From: CAVVGZ01 sp963747965
GTDB lineage: Bacteria > Chloroflexota > Anaerolineae > Anaerolineales > Anaerolineaceae
DNA: 64,000 nt
Direction of reading: 5' to 3'
Assembly: GCA_963747965.1 (NCBI GenBank)
Contig: CAVVGZ010000010.1
Coordinates: 116,668 to 180,667, forward strand
The position numbers and the translations under genes are program-made. How positions within the stretch are numbered: position 1 is the first letter of the stretch; every line of letters begins with the position of its first letter. The notes under the pieces are model-generated. The model searched no databases. It was not told the origin of the DNA and saw only the letters and a list, made by a program, of their open reading frames with translations. Below, piece after piece: positions 7,560 to 20,832 of the stretch.

Positions 7560-7701
7560 TAGGTTCCTCCTTGATCCTGGTCATAAGGCTGAATCCATAT
7601 AATTTTACGCCATAATCCTTTGAGCCGAAACCAGATATTAATACATTCAGGATGATGCTAATAAACAATCCGGATCGTTCAAATGGTTCATGCCATAAAT
7701 C

Positions 7702-7717
7702 AAAGGTTCGAACCTTT
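7702..7717. promoter_or_regulatory. Perfect 16-base palindrome in a divergent promoter region
   Basis: AAAGGTTCGAACCTTT is perfectly self-complementary and lies between the divergent ABM and LysM genes, directly upstream of a -35 element at 7721. It is a good operator candidate for an unidentified regulator. The rest of 7560-7905 holds no gene. Confidence 0.4.
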
Positions 7718-7720
7718 CCT

Positions 7721-7750
7721 TTGAATTGTATACCTGGCCTATGGTATAGT
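7721..7750 (+). promoter_or_regulatory. Promoter candidate for the LysM protein gene
   Basis: TTGAAT (7721-7726), 18 bases, TATAGT (7745-7750). This leaves a leader of about 150 bases before the ATG at 7906. Confidence 0.4.
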
Positions 7751-7905
7751 ATTATTAAGGTAAAATGGATATAAACCTACACGAATAAGGTTTTTCCAAT
7801 AAGCTTTCTTGACGGAAGTTGCTGGCTATGCTACGATGATTTTAGTAAAGGTTTTATAAACGACCTGGAAGAGTGTTGTTCTATTAGCAGGAAGGAGATC
7901 ATGCC

Positions 7906-8544
7906 ATGAAAAAAAATTGGTTTACCATTGTTATCTTTGTCATAGCTATTCTATTAATTCTTGCAACCGTTTCCTGCCAGCGCACAGCTTCAAAAGAAGC
8001 CGTGATTACCCCGACTCTTATGGATGAATTGCCATTCCCGGTGGCAACCCAACCCCCGGTAATATTAGACGTCCTCGATAGCACACAAACAGCAATTGCT
8101 GTTCAAGGCGGGGAGGTTCAGGAAACTCAACCGACCGTAGAACCCACCGAAGAGCCACAACCCACCGCTACCTCCACCCCGGTTGTATTCCCGACCTCAA
8201 CCCCGGGCAGACCGGAGACATACATCCTGCAGCAGGGCGAGTTCCTTTATTGTATCGCCCGCCGCTTCAATGTAAACCCTGCTGATTTAATCAGCCTGAA
8301 TGGCATCACTGAGGGTACCATCCTCAATCCAGGAATGGAATTAAAGATCCCAACCTCCGGTACCTGGGAGTTGGGACCTCGCTATCTGAAAGAACATCCG
8401 GCCGAGTACACCGTTGTGGCCGGAGACACCATTTATAAGATCGCCTGTGATTTTGGTGATGTGTCTCCAAATGAGATCATGGATGCCAACCAGATAGAGA
8501 GTGCCGAGACTTTAATCGTCGGTCAGGTATTGCTGATACCGTAA
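7906..8544 (+). CDS. Secreted or membrane-anchored LysM-domain protein
   Basis: 212 aa. It has an N-terminal hydrophobic helix (residues 6-22) ending in ATVSC, a possible but imperfect lipobox with C24. A Pro/Thr/Glu-rich linker covers about residues 65-105. Two LysM peptidoglycan-binding domains follow: TYILQQGEFLYCIARRFNV.. and EYTVVAGDTIYKIACDFGD... It likely sits on the outer face of the membrane bound to cell wall. AGGAAGGAGATC before the ATG is a strong ribosome site, and a GC-rich terminator follows the gene. Confidence 0.85.
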   Translation: MKKNWFTIVIFVIAILLILATVSCQRTASKEAVITPTLMDELPFPVATQPPVILDVLDSTQTAIAVQGGEVQETQPTVEPTEEPQPTATSTPVVFPTSTPGRPETYILQQGEFLYCIARRFNVNPADLISLNGITEGTILNPGMELKIPTSGTWELGPRYLKEHPAEYTVVAGDTIYKIACDFGDVSPNEIMDANQIESAETLIVGQVLLIP

Positions 8545-8574
8545 ATAAAAATATAAGAAGTTGATAGAATCCTG

Positions 8575-8601
8575 GGCGGGGGTTCTGCCCCCGCCATTTT
8601 T
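8575..8601 (+). terminator. Intrinsic terminator after the LysM gene
   Basis: The stem GGCGGGGG / CCCCCGCC with loop TTCTG is followed by ATTTTT. It separates the LysM gene from the NUDIX gene, whose ATG lies only 13 bases beyond. Confidence 0.8.
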
Positions 8602-8613
8602 CCTACTTTGCCT

Positions 8614-9144
8614 ATGAATTACGAAATACTTTCATCGGAAACCCAATACCGGGGTAAGATACTGGATGTAGAGCGGGTGAACGCCCGGATGCCGGACGGT
8701 AAAACAGGCACATTTGACCTGGTAGTACATAGCGATTCTGTATCCATCTTACCGCTGGATGATCATGGCAATATCTGGTTTGTTAACCAATACCGTTTGG
8801 GAGCAAAAAAAGTGCTTTTAGAACTTCCTGCGGGTGTCATGGAAAGTGGCGAAGACCCTCTTTTCTGTGCTCACCGTGAGATCCGTGAGGAAATTGGCAT
8901 GGACGCCGTATCGATGGTTCTACTAGGGAAAAGCTACCTGGCGCCCGGTTACTCTACAGAAGCCATGTTTTTTTTCCTGGCCAGGGGGTTGCGAAAATCT
9001 CCTCTGCAGCAGGATGAGGATGAATTTATTGAGATTGAGAAAATCCCGGTTTCGGGTTTATCCGCCTTGCTTGAGAGAAGAATCATAGAAGACTCAAAAA
9101 CCCTGGCCGCATTAATGCTTGCTTGGCCGCTGCTCAAGGTATGA
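8614..9144 (+). CDS. NUDIX hydrolase, ADP-ribose pyrophosphatase type
   Basis: 176 aa from the ATG at 8614; a TTG two codons earlier is in frame. It holds a complete NUDIX box: G-VMESG-E-x7-REIREEIGM (GX5EX7REUXEEXGU). The preceding NQYRLGAKKVLLELPAG segment is typical of the ADP-ribose/NudF group, which hydrolyses ADP-ribose to AMP and ribose 5-phosphate. No clear ribosome site precedes the start, and the terminator hairpin ends just before it. Confidence 0.88.
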   Translation: MNYEILSSETQYRGKILDVERVNARMPDGKTGTFDLVVHSDSVSILPLDDHGNIWFVNQYRLGAKKVLLELPAGVMESGEDPLFCAHREIREEIGMDAVSMVLLGKSYLAPGYSTEAMFFFLARGLRKSPLQQDEDEFIEIEKIPVSGLSALLERRIIEDSKTLAALMLAWPLLKV

Positions 9145-9402
9145 CCAAAATTGGTTTGGTTTCAAGCGGGGACATATTTCACCGATGACGAAATTTTGCG
9201 GTCGTGAAAAATGCCTATAAATATGACAGGGTACAGGCTGTTTGATGACCAATATTACTATCCTTATCCGCATATTTATAATAAACTGATTGATTGAGTG
9301 GTTCTTATTAATACGTGATCTCTCAATTCTTGGAGTGCATCTGGCCGGAGAAACCAATCCGAAGTTCGTGAGAATAAAAAATATGTTTTAGGAGCAAATT
9401 AT

Positions 9403-12400
9403 ATGACGCGAGAAATGATTACTATAGGTGGAAATGAAGCCGCAGCATACATAGCCTACAGATTAAATGAAGTCATTGCCATTTATCCCATCACCCCTTC
9501 CTCCGATATGGGCGAATTTGCAGACGAATGGGCAGCTAAAGGGAAAAAGAATATCTGGGGAACAGTACCTACGGTAATGGAAATGCAGTCGGAAGGTGGT
9601 GCAGCCGGTGCCTTGCATGGGGCAATGACCTCCGGTTCCCTGACTACAACTTTTACCGCATCTCAGGGTTTACTGCTGATGATCCCCAACATGTACAAAA
9701 TCGCAGGTGAACTGACCCCTACCGTGATTAACGTTTCTGCCAGGTCGTTGGCTACTCATGCCCTTTCCATTTTTGGCGATCAGTCTGATATTTATTCTAC
9801 CCGGGGCACTGGTTTTGCTCTCATTGCCTCACGAAGTGTCCAGGAAGCCCATGATATGGCATTGATAGCCCAGGCGTCTACACTTGAGTCTCGTATCCCT
9901 TTCCTGCACTTCTTTGATGGTTTCCGTACATCGCACGAAGTCAATAAAATTGAGCTTCTCAGTGAAGACGATATGCGCCAGATGATTGATGATCGGTTTA
10001 TCATGGAACACCGTGCCAGGGCACTAACCCCTGATCGACCGACCCTGCGCGGGACAGCCCAGAATCCGGACACTTTCTTCCAGGCCAGGGAAACCGCAAA
10101 TGTGTATTACAAGATGTGTCCTGAAGTCGTTGAAAAGGCTATGGACAAATTTGCATCCATTACCGGGCGTCAATATAAATTATTCCGTTATGTCGGTGCC
10201 CCGGATGCCGAACGGGTTATCATCAGCATGGGATCTGGCGCAGAAACGGTTGAAGAAACTGTCCTCTACCTGAATCAGAAAGGTGAGAAGGTAGGTGCGA
10301 TAACGGTCACATTATACAGGCCATTCTCAATGGCTCATCTCATGGAAGTTTTACCCCCCTCGGTCAATAAGATTGCCATATTAGACCGCACCAAGGAACC
10401 CGGTGCCCTCGGGGAGCCCCTCTATCAAGATGTCATCACAGCAATTGAAGAGGGTTTATCTACTGGATTGGCAAAATTTGAAAAACATCCTAAACTCATC
10501 GGTGGACGTTATGGATTATCTTCAAAAGAGTTTACTCCAGCAATGGTAAAAGCTATTTTCGAAGAACTTGTAAAATCCGAGCCCTTGAACCACTTCACCG
10601 TTGGTATCGAGGATGATGTCAATCATACTAGCCTTCCTTATGACGCCACTTTTTCCATCGTCCACCCAAAGACAGTTAGCTGTGTCTTCTTTGGTTTGGG
10701 CGCAGATGGTACCGTAGGCGCCAATAAAAACTCCATCAAGATTATCGGGGAAGAAACCCCCAACCACGCCCAGGGATATTTCGTATACGACTCCAAGAAA
10801 TCCGGAACCGTGACCATTTCCCATCTGCGATTTGGGCCGCATCCAATTCGCGCTCCTTATGTAATTGGTCGTGGGGAGGCCAATTTCGTCGCGTGCCACC
10901 AATTTACCTTCCTGGAAAAACTGGATATGCTCAAATTTGCCAGGGAAGGTGGGGTGTTCCTGCTGAACAGCACTTATGGACCAGACCAGGTTTGGGATCA
11001 CCTGCCGGTGGAAGTCCAGGCCGATATTATCAACAAGAAATTGAAATTTTACGTCATCGATGCCTACGATGTAGCCAACAAGACAAAAATGGGCAGCCGT
11101 ATCAATACCATCATGCAGACCTGCTTTTTTGCAATCAGCGGCATTCTGCCACGCCAGGAAGCCATCGAGCAGATAAAATACAGCATTCAAAAGACATATG
11201 GGAAACGTGGAGACGCAGTCGTCCAGCAAAATTTTGCAGCAGTGGATTCCACCCTGGAAAATTTGTATGAAGTGAAAGTTCCAGCCCGGGTTACCAGCAG
11301 CATGAAACGCAAACCGGCTGTATCAGATACTGCGCCGGATTTTGTCCGCAACGTGCTGGGACCGATGATTATTCATGAAGGCGATTCCCTGCCGGTCAGT
11401 GCCTTACCCATTGATGGTGTTTTCCCGACCAATACTTCCCGTTGGGATAAACGCAACATCGGACTTGAAATTCCGGTTTGGGAATCGGATCTTTGCATTC
11501 AGTGCGGGAAATGCTCTTTTGTGTGCCCGCATGCCGTCATCCGCCAGAAAATTTACGATCCTAAATACCTTGAAACCGCCCCGGTTACCTTCAAGTCCAT
11601 CCCTGCAAAATTCAAGGAATTACCAGACCAGATCTACACGATCCAGGTCTCTCCAGAGGATTGCACCGGTTGTGCATTGTGTGTTGAAGCCTGTCCCGCC
11701 AAGGATAAAACCCGGGTTGGCAGAAAAGCTATCAATATGGCGCAGCAGCAGCCCCTGCGTGAAGAGGAAAGTATCAACTGGGAATTTTTCATTAAATCTT
11801 CCCGAAGTAGACCGCTCCGCCATCTCCCCGAAGACCATTAAGAATTCTCAACTGCTTCAGCCGCTGTTTGAGTTTTCTGGAGCATGTGCCGGATGTGGTG
11901 AAACTCCTTATGTCAAACTGGTTTCCCAACTCTTCGGTGATCGGGCCATCATTGCCAATGCTACAGGATGCTCCTCCATCTATGGAGGCAATTTACCAAC
12001 CACCCCGTGGGCTTCCAATATTGAAGGTCGTGGTCCGGCCTGGTCCAACTCCTTGTTCGAAGATAATGCAGAATTTGGGCTTGGGATGCGCCTGACGATT
12101 AATAAACAGAGAGATTTCGCCAGCGAATTATTGAAAGAACTTTCCAGCCAGATTGGGGAAAACCTTGTGTCGGAACTGCTTCAGGCTGACCAGACCGAGG
12201 AAATCGGCATTATTACCCAGCGCCAGAGGGTCCGTATCCTTCGGGAGGCTCTAAAAGGCATCAAAGATCCCCGCGCCCGGCACTTAGATTCACTGGCAGA
12301 TTCGCTTGTAAAGAAGAGCGTCTGGATCATGGGTGGGGACGGTTGGGCTTATGACATCGGCTACGGTGGTCTGGATCATGTGCTCGCCTCCGGATTAAAT

Positions 12401-12997
12401 GTCAATGTGCTCGTTCTGGACACCGGAGTATATTCAAACACGGGCGGACAGGCCAGCAAAGCCACACCACGTGCAGCGGTTGCAAAATTTGCAGCCAATG
12501 GCAAAGGCCTCCCCCGCAAGGATCTGGGGCGTCTCGCCATGACCTATGGTTACGTCTACGTTGCCTCGGTAGCTATGGGAGCCAACGACCAGCAAACCTT
12601 AAGGGCAATCCTTGAGGCGGAAGCCTATGAAGGACCCTCTCTCGTAATCGCATACAGTCACTGCATCGCTCATGGTTTCGACCTTAAAAAGGGCCTGGAT
12701 CAGCAAAAATTAGCCGTCCTATCCGGTATCTGGCCGCTCTACCGGTTCAATCCGGACCAGATTGATAAAGGAGAAAATCCGCTCTCCCTGGATTACAAGG
12801 AACCTTCTATTACGGTGGATGAGTATGCATATAATGAAACCCGCTTTAGAATGTTGACGCAGAGTAATGAAGAGCGTGCTGAAGTATTGATGAATCTTGC
12901 CAATATTGACGTAAAACGTACCTGGAGAATTTACCAGTCAATGTCCCAGCAGGATTACAGTTTACCCAAGCAGGATGAAGATAAAAAGGAAGCATAA
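9403..12997 (+). CDS. nifJ: Pyruvate:ferredoxin (flavodoxin) oxidoreductase, with one frameshift
   Basis: The enzyme oxidises pyruvate and CoA to acetyl-CoA and CO2, reducing ferredoxin, a core step of anaerobic metabolism. The first frame (9403-11841) holds the N-terminal TPP half, the gamma and CoA domains, and the two-cluster ferredoxin domain (CIQCGKCSFVCP, CTGCALCVEACP). The second frame (from about 11795 to 12997) holds GACAGCGETPY and the TPP site GDGWAYDIGYGG. One extra base between about 11783 and 11797 breaks the frame: NWEFF in frame one should continue directly into LNLPEVDR in frame two. Corrected length is about 1,197 residues, normal for single-chain PFOR. All key motifs are intact, so a sequencing error is likelier than a dead gene. 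Confidence 0.92.
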
Positions 12998-13006
12998 GAG
13001 GGAATA

Positions 13007-14011
13007 ATGGCAGATCTAAAAACAACTTATCTTGGCCTTGAACTGAAAAACCCGGTAGTGGCGTCAGCGTCACCCTTATCGAAAAAGGTGGACACTGTTA
13101 AACGGCTGGAAGACGCTGGTGTGGGGGCTGTGGTGATGTATTCCTTATTTGAAGAGCAAATAATCCACCAGAGCCTGGAGCTGGATTATTACCTCAGCAG
13201 GCATACAGAATCCAATGCCGAGTCTTTAACCTATTTCCCAGACCTGGAAAATTATAATGTGGGTCCAGAAGTCTACCTTGAGCAAATTCAAAAACTAAAA
13301 CGGAGTGTGGATATCCCGATAATTGGGAGTCTAAACGGTATATCAAGTGGCGGTTGGATTGATTATGCCAAAAAGATAGAGGAAGCTGGCGCAGATGCGC
13401 TGGAATTAAATATCTATTTCGTGCCAACAGACACCGATGTAAATAGCCAGGAACTTGAAGACACCTATACAACCCTTACTGCAAACATCAAGAATCATCT
13501 CAATATCCCTCTGTCAGTGAAAATGAATCCATTTTTCACATCCATCCCGAATATTGCCAGCAAGCTTGTTCAAGCCGGCGCAGATGGCCTTGTGATGTTC
13601 AACCGCTTCCTCCAGCCAGATATCGACCTGGAAAACATGGTTATCACACCCAACCTGATCCTGAGCACATCTGCTGAGCTGCGCCTTCCGTTGCGCTGGA
13701 TTGCCATTTTATATGGCCGTATCCAGGCGGATCTGGCTCTTACCAGTGGTGTTCACAGCCGCGAAGATATGATAAAAGCCCTTATGGCTGGTGCCAAAGT
13801 GACAATGATCGCTTCCCATTTTCTAATGAACGGAATTGATAGCGCTAGAGAACTCATACTCGGGTTGAACACCTGGATGGAAACGAACGAATACGAATCT
13901 GTAAACCAAATGATTGGCAGCATGAGCCAGAAGTCCGTTGCCGAACCGGCCGCCTATGAGCGGGCAAATTACATGAAGGCGCTTACCAGTTTCGATAATC
14001 GTAGATACTAA
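13007..14011 (+). CDS. Dihydroorotate dehydrogenase-like flavoprotein
   Basis: 334 aa, FMN-binding TIM barrel of the PyrD-like class often annotated beside PFOR genes. It opens LKTTYLGLELKNPVVASASPL, with LSVKMNPFF and ADGLVMFNRF barrel strands. It starts nine bases after the PFOR stop, so the two are cotranscribed. Classical DHODs make orotate, but this subgroup lies with pyruvate or amino-acid metabolism genes and its substrate is uncertain. A bidirectional hairpin terminator follows. Confidence 0.85.
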   Translation: MADLKTTYLGLELKNPVVASASPLSKKVDTVKRLEDAGVGAVVMYSLFEEQIIHQSLELDYYLSRHTESNAESLTYFPDLENYNVGPEVYLEQIQKLKRSVDIPIIGSLNGISSGGWIDYAKKIEEAGADALELNIYFVPTDTDVNSQELEDTYTTLTANIKNHLNIPLSVKMNPFFTSIPNIASKLVQAGADGLVMFNRFLQPDIDLENMVITPNLILSTSAELRLPLRWIAILYGRIQADLALTSGVHSREDMIKALMAGAKVTMIASHFLMNGIDSARELILGLNTWMETNEYESVNQMIGSMSQKSVAEPAAYERANYMKALTSFDNRRY

Positions 14012-14034
14012 ACTTCTCGCATAAAAGCCATCCA

Positions 14035-14067
14035 AATCCCTGTGAGCATACACAATCACAGGGATTT
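14035..14067 (+). terminator. Terminator after the PFOR operon
   Basis: The stem AAATCCCTGTGA / TCACAGGGATTT with a short A/C-rich loop is followed by TTA-rich sequence. It lies 24 bases after the stop. Confidence 0.75.
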
Positions 14068-14090
14068 TTATTATTAATTAATCTGACATA

Positions 14091-14124
14091 AAAAAATCCC
14101 TGTAGGTCAGGGGACCCACAGGGA
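14091..14124 (-). terminator. Terminator after infA
   Basis: On the minus strand, TCCCTGT / ACAGGGA with an inner GGTC/GACC stem is followed by TTTTTT (14091-14096). It ends the rpsU-infA unit. Confidence 0.8.
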
Positions 14125-14184
14125 ATGATACCAGGTTCATTTTTAAAGGAATTATGGTACTTGGGGATTAGTCTATTACTCCAT

Positions 14185-14427
14185 CTAAGAATCGGACAAT
14201 CCGGATTTCTTCTGGCGATATATGATACGGCCGCGTTCCAGATCATAAGGTGAAATTTCGACACGTACCCGATCCCCCAATAAGATCCGGATATAGTATT
14301 TACGCATCCTGCCGGATAAATAGGCCAGTATATCATGCCCGTTGTCAAGGTGAACTTTGAATTGAGTAGCAGGAAGGGCTTCAATAACCGTCCCCTCCAC
14401 TTCGATTTTATCCTCTTCTTTTACCAT
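14185..14427 (-). CDS. infA: Translation initiation factor IF-1
   Basis: 80 aa, single S1/OB-fold domain. IEVEGTVIEALPATQFKVHL, the LSGRMRKYYIRILLGDRV core and VEISPYDLERGRIIYR are unmistakable IF-1 segments. IF-1 blocks the A site of the 30S subunit during initiation. A GGAGG site lies five bases before the ATG. It follows rpsU by about 58 bases and shares its promoter. The usual bacterial neighbour rpmJ is absent. Confidence 0.95.
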   Translation of the reverse strand: MVKEEDKIEVEGTVIEALPATQFKVHLDNGHDILAYLSGRMRKYYIRILLGDRVRVEISPYDLERGRIIYRQKKSGLSDS

Positions 14428-14485
14428 AAATCCTCCACATCTCTAGCTGCCTGCTAAGCAGCCAATAATCCATCCCGGGTATTTA

Positions 14486-14686
14486 TTATTCATACGTATG
14501 GGTGGACTGGCGGCGTTTAATTCGTCGCATTGCCTTCTTTTTTTCTACTCGACGCAATTCGCTTTTGGAGATAAACCACCGTTTTCTTCGTATTGTGCTC
14601 AAGACACCGCTCTTTACAACTTTTTTGCGAAACCGTTTCAGTAATTGATCTTGTGATTCATTAGATCTAAGAATAACTGTTGCCAA
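14486..14686 (-). CDS. rpsU: 30S ribosomal protein S21
   Basis: 66 aa, highly basic. The pattern ESQDQLLKRFRKKVVKSGVLS followed by RR-rich helices is S21. The start is a TTG at 14686, supported by a very strong GGGAGGAGGTG site eight bases upstream; no ATG fits. The gene has its own promoter at 14891-14919 and a leader of about 200 nt containing an intrinsic terminator, so attenuation is likely. Confidence 0.93.
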   Translation of the reverse strand: MATVILRSNESQDQLLKRFRKKVVKSGVLSTIRRKRWFISKSELRRVEKKKAMRRIKRRQSTHTYE

Positions 14687-14744
14687 ATTTATTCACCTCC
14701 TCCCACCTCATAAATTTAATGTATTTTTGCTGTTAAGTAAAAAT

Positions 14745-14772
14745 AACGGCTGTCTAATGAGACGCAGCCGTT
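14745..14772 (-). terminator. Terminator/attenuator hairpin in the rpsU leader
   Basis: On the minus strand, AACGGCTG / CAGCCGTT is followed by ATTTTTACTT. It lies between the rpsU promoter and the rpsU start. GTTGC upstream (near 14803-14807) can pair with the GCAAC that overlaps the base of this stem, a possible antiterminator. Confidence 0.55.
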
Positions 14773-14890
14773 GCCCAGGAAGAATTCTTTATCAAGACTG
14801 CAACCATCTAGTCCGAAATGCCGTCACCTCCCGGGTACCACAGTGAAATAATGATAATCCTATTGCTTTAAGGATCAACGGATTCAATAG

Positions 14891-14919
14891 ATTATAAACT
14901 GGAAAGGGCAGCTTGTCAA
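14891..14919 (-). promoter_or_regulatory. Consensus promoter of rpsU-infA
   Basis: The minus strand has TTGACA (14914-14919), a 17-base spacer and TATAAT (14891-14896), an exact consensus. The predicted start is near 14884. It lies just past the 5S rRNA end, so rpsU-infA is a unit separate from the rRNA operon. Confidence 0.75.
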
Positions 14920-14955
14920 ATCAAGCCAGGTTTCCTGTTTCATGGTCTATTAAGC

Positions 14956-14966
14956 AAAAAAAGTCT
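14956..14966 (-). terminator. rRNA operon terminator formed with the 5S terminal helix
   Basis: The 5S end helix (AGTCTCTTGG pairing with CCAAGAGACT) runs straight into seven T residues on the minus strand (14956-14962), giving an intrinsic terminator. Confidence 0.6.
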
Positions 14967-15086
14967 CTTGGCAATGACCTACTCTCCCAGGGGGTCGCCC
15001 ACCCAAGTACCATCGGCGCTGACAGTCTTAACTTCCGGGTTCGGGATGTTACCGGGTGTACCACTGTCGCTATAGTCACCAAGAGA
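14964..15086 (-). rRNA. rrf: 5S ribosomal RNA
   Basis: The minus strand shows the 5S signature CCCGAACCCGGAAGTTAAG and the GGGAGAGTAGGTCATTGCC 3' arm, closed by a terminal helix of CTCTTGG with CCAAGAG. Length is about 120 nt; ends are approximate to a few bases. It is the last gene of the rRNA operon. Confidence 0.93.
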
Positions 15087-15106
15087 CTTTTATTTGATTG
15101 GTAAGT

Positions 15107-15160
15107 GAATAGCTAGATAAAATAAATGTTATAAAAAAGTATCAAGTTCTCTGCATCACA
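15107..15160 (-). other. 3' arm of the pre-23S rRNA processing stalk
   Basis: GAATAGCTAGATAAA and AGTATCAAGTTCTCTGCATC here are the reverse complements (one mismatch) of sequences at 18129-18213 beyond the other end of 23S. Together they form the long helix cut during 23S maturation. Confidence 0.7.
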
Positions 15161-18125
<2,965 letters not shown>

Positions 18126-18128
18126 CAC

Positions 18129-18213
18129 GTGATGCAGAGAAATTGATACTCTTTTTACACGTTTTGATGACTTGACTTGTTATTATTATTGGCCTACTTT
18201 ATCTAGCTATTCA
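18129..18213 (-). other. 5' arm of the pre-23S rRNA processing stalk
   Basis: GTGATGCAGAGAAATTGATACT-type and TTTATCTAGCTATTC sequences pair with 15107-15160 on the far side of 23S. The remaining spacer up to tRNA-Ala (about 18214-18441) shows no gene. Confidence 0.65.
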
Positions 18214-18441
18214 ATTATTAAGGTACTTCTCGCTTTTTCAAGCTTTTGCTTGACCGGCGATGTATGTCTCTTACGCATGTGAGGGACATAAATCCCCGGT
18301 AAATACACCTTTTTAATGTACTGACAAATCGACCCGGCTCTCCGCCAGGTCGTAAACTTCCCACTGCGGTTAAGCTTTACTTTTTGTTATTGTGCAACTT
18401 TCAATTCTACCACAAATTTCTCCATCATAAATGGTTCTCTG

Positions 18442-18514
18442 TGGAGATGAGGGGATTCGAACCCCTGACCTCCGCCTTGCAAAGGCGGCGCTCTCCCAGC
18501 TAAGCTACATCCCC
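18442..18514 (-). tRNA. tRNA-Ala (anticodon UGC)
   Basis: A 73-nt cloverleaf in the 16S-23S spacer. The acceptor GGGGATG pairs with CATCTCC, the anticodon loop is CTTTGCAAG (UGC), and the T loop is GGTTCGAATCC. No CCA is encoded. Confidence 0.95.
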
Positions 18515-18527
18515 ATCTCAAGGGAAG

Positions 18528-18601
18528 TGGGCCTTTCAGGACTCGAACCTGAGACCTTTCCCTTATCAGAGGAACGCTCTAACCAACTGAGCTAAAGGCC
18601 C
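18528..18601 (-). tRNA. tRNA-Ile (anticodon GAU)
   Basis: A 74-nt cloverleaf. The acceptor GGGCCTT pairs with AAGGCCC, the anticodon loop is TCTGATAAG (GAU), and the T loop is GGTTCGAGTCC. It is the first tRNA after 16S, the common Ile-Ala order. Confidence 0.95.
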
Positions 18602-18621
18602 AGAAGCACCTTAACCGCTGA

Positions 18622-18650
18622 GGAGTGATAGGAAGACTTCTGTATTTCTG
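18622..18650 (-). other. 3' arm of the pre-16S rRNA processing stem
   Basis: GAGTGATAGGAAGAC here is complementary (one base bulged) to GTCTTTCCTATCACTC at about 20294-20309 beyond the 16S 5' end. This is the typical RNase III stem. Confidence 0.55.
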
Positions 18651-18728
18651 GCACCATCTGCACCGCGCAGATGACGACTTGTACTGTCTGGAGCATCCGT
18701 CCTTGGACGGGCACTCTAAACTCATTAG

Positions 18729-20240
<1,512 letters not shown>

Positions 20241-20347
20241 TTCGCCTTTTCAGGCGTTATTTACTGTTTGCGTATTACAGAAATCGACAGGTTTGTCTTT
20301 CCTATCACTCTTCAACTGTTAAGGTACTGGTTGCTCCCAAGGGGGAG

Positions 20348-20375
20348 ATTTTACCACTTCGCCGATCTTTGTCAA
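20348..20375 (-). promoter_or_regulatory. rRNA operon promoter, proximal
   Basis: TTGACA (20370-20375), 16 bases, TAAAAT (20348-20353) on the minus strand, about 100 bases before mature 16S. Confidence 0.6.
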
Positions 20376-20519
20376 GCCCATTTTTCAGACAAAACCGCCG
20401 ATGCTTTTCCGTTCTGCTCGTTGGTCAACACCGGCCGCTTTTAGCTACTTGTGATGGCTATTCAATTTTTATTGATCTGCCGACTGGGCTAGATTTCACC
20501 ATTGATTAAGTGGACTTTT

Positions 20520-20548
20520 ATCTTACCTGTTTTTTTCCAGCCTGTCAA
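20520..20548 (-). promoter_or_regulatory. rRNA operon promoter, middle
   Basis: TTGACA (20543-20548), 17 bases, TAAGAT (20520-20525) on the minus strand. Confidence 0.5.
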
Positions 20549-20666
20549 GTGTTATTCCACACTTTGCTTGTTCCAGAAGGAAATTCTCAGCTTTTGTCCG
20601 ACTTATGTGGTTGTTCAGGTTCTTTCACTACAATTGTTTTGCCTCTTTATTTTCAAAGGCTGGAGG

Positions 20667-20694
20667 ATTATACCGCGAACCCTTGCACTGTCAA
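20667..20694 (-). promoter_or_regulatory. rRNA operon promoter, distal
   Basis: TTGACA (20689-20694), 16 bases, TATAAT (20667-20672) on the minus strand. The whole stretch 20241-20832 holds no convincing gene and is explained by these tandem promoters and the 16S leader. Confidence 0.65.
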
Positions 20695-20817
20695 GGATTT
20701 TCCAGGACAAATACCGGCAATACCTTTCTTTTTACCTTAAAATATTTGCCAATTTTTCACGTTGACTCATCCTTGCATTTCTTAGAATACTTTTAATCTC
20801 TTAAAAAAATCCTTTGA

Positions 20818-20823
20818 TATAAT
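20818..20823 (+). promoter_or_regulatory. -10 box very close to the VanW start
   Basis: TATAAT ends ten bases before the ATG at 20833. No Shine-Dalgarno is visible. Transcription from here would give a nearly leaderless message; the -35 region is weak. Confidence 0.4.
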
Positions 20824-20832
20824 TTTTCCATT

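Noticed and set aside
10522..11229. A 235-codon minus-strand frame within the PFOR gene
   Set aside because: It is fully antisense to a well-conserved enzyme and shows no family features.
14745..14919. T-box riboswitch in the rpsU leader (GTGGTACC near 14833 followed by a terminator)
   Set aside because: The match to the T-box core is partial, no specifier stem was found, and ribosomal protein genes are not typical T-box targets.
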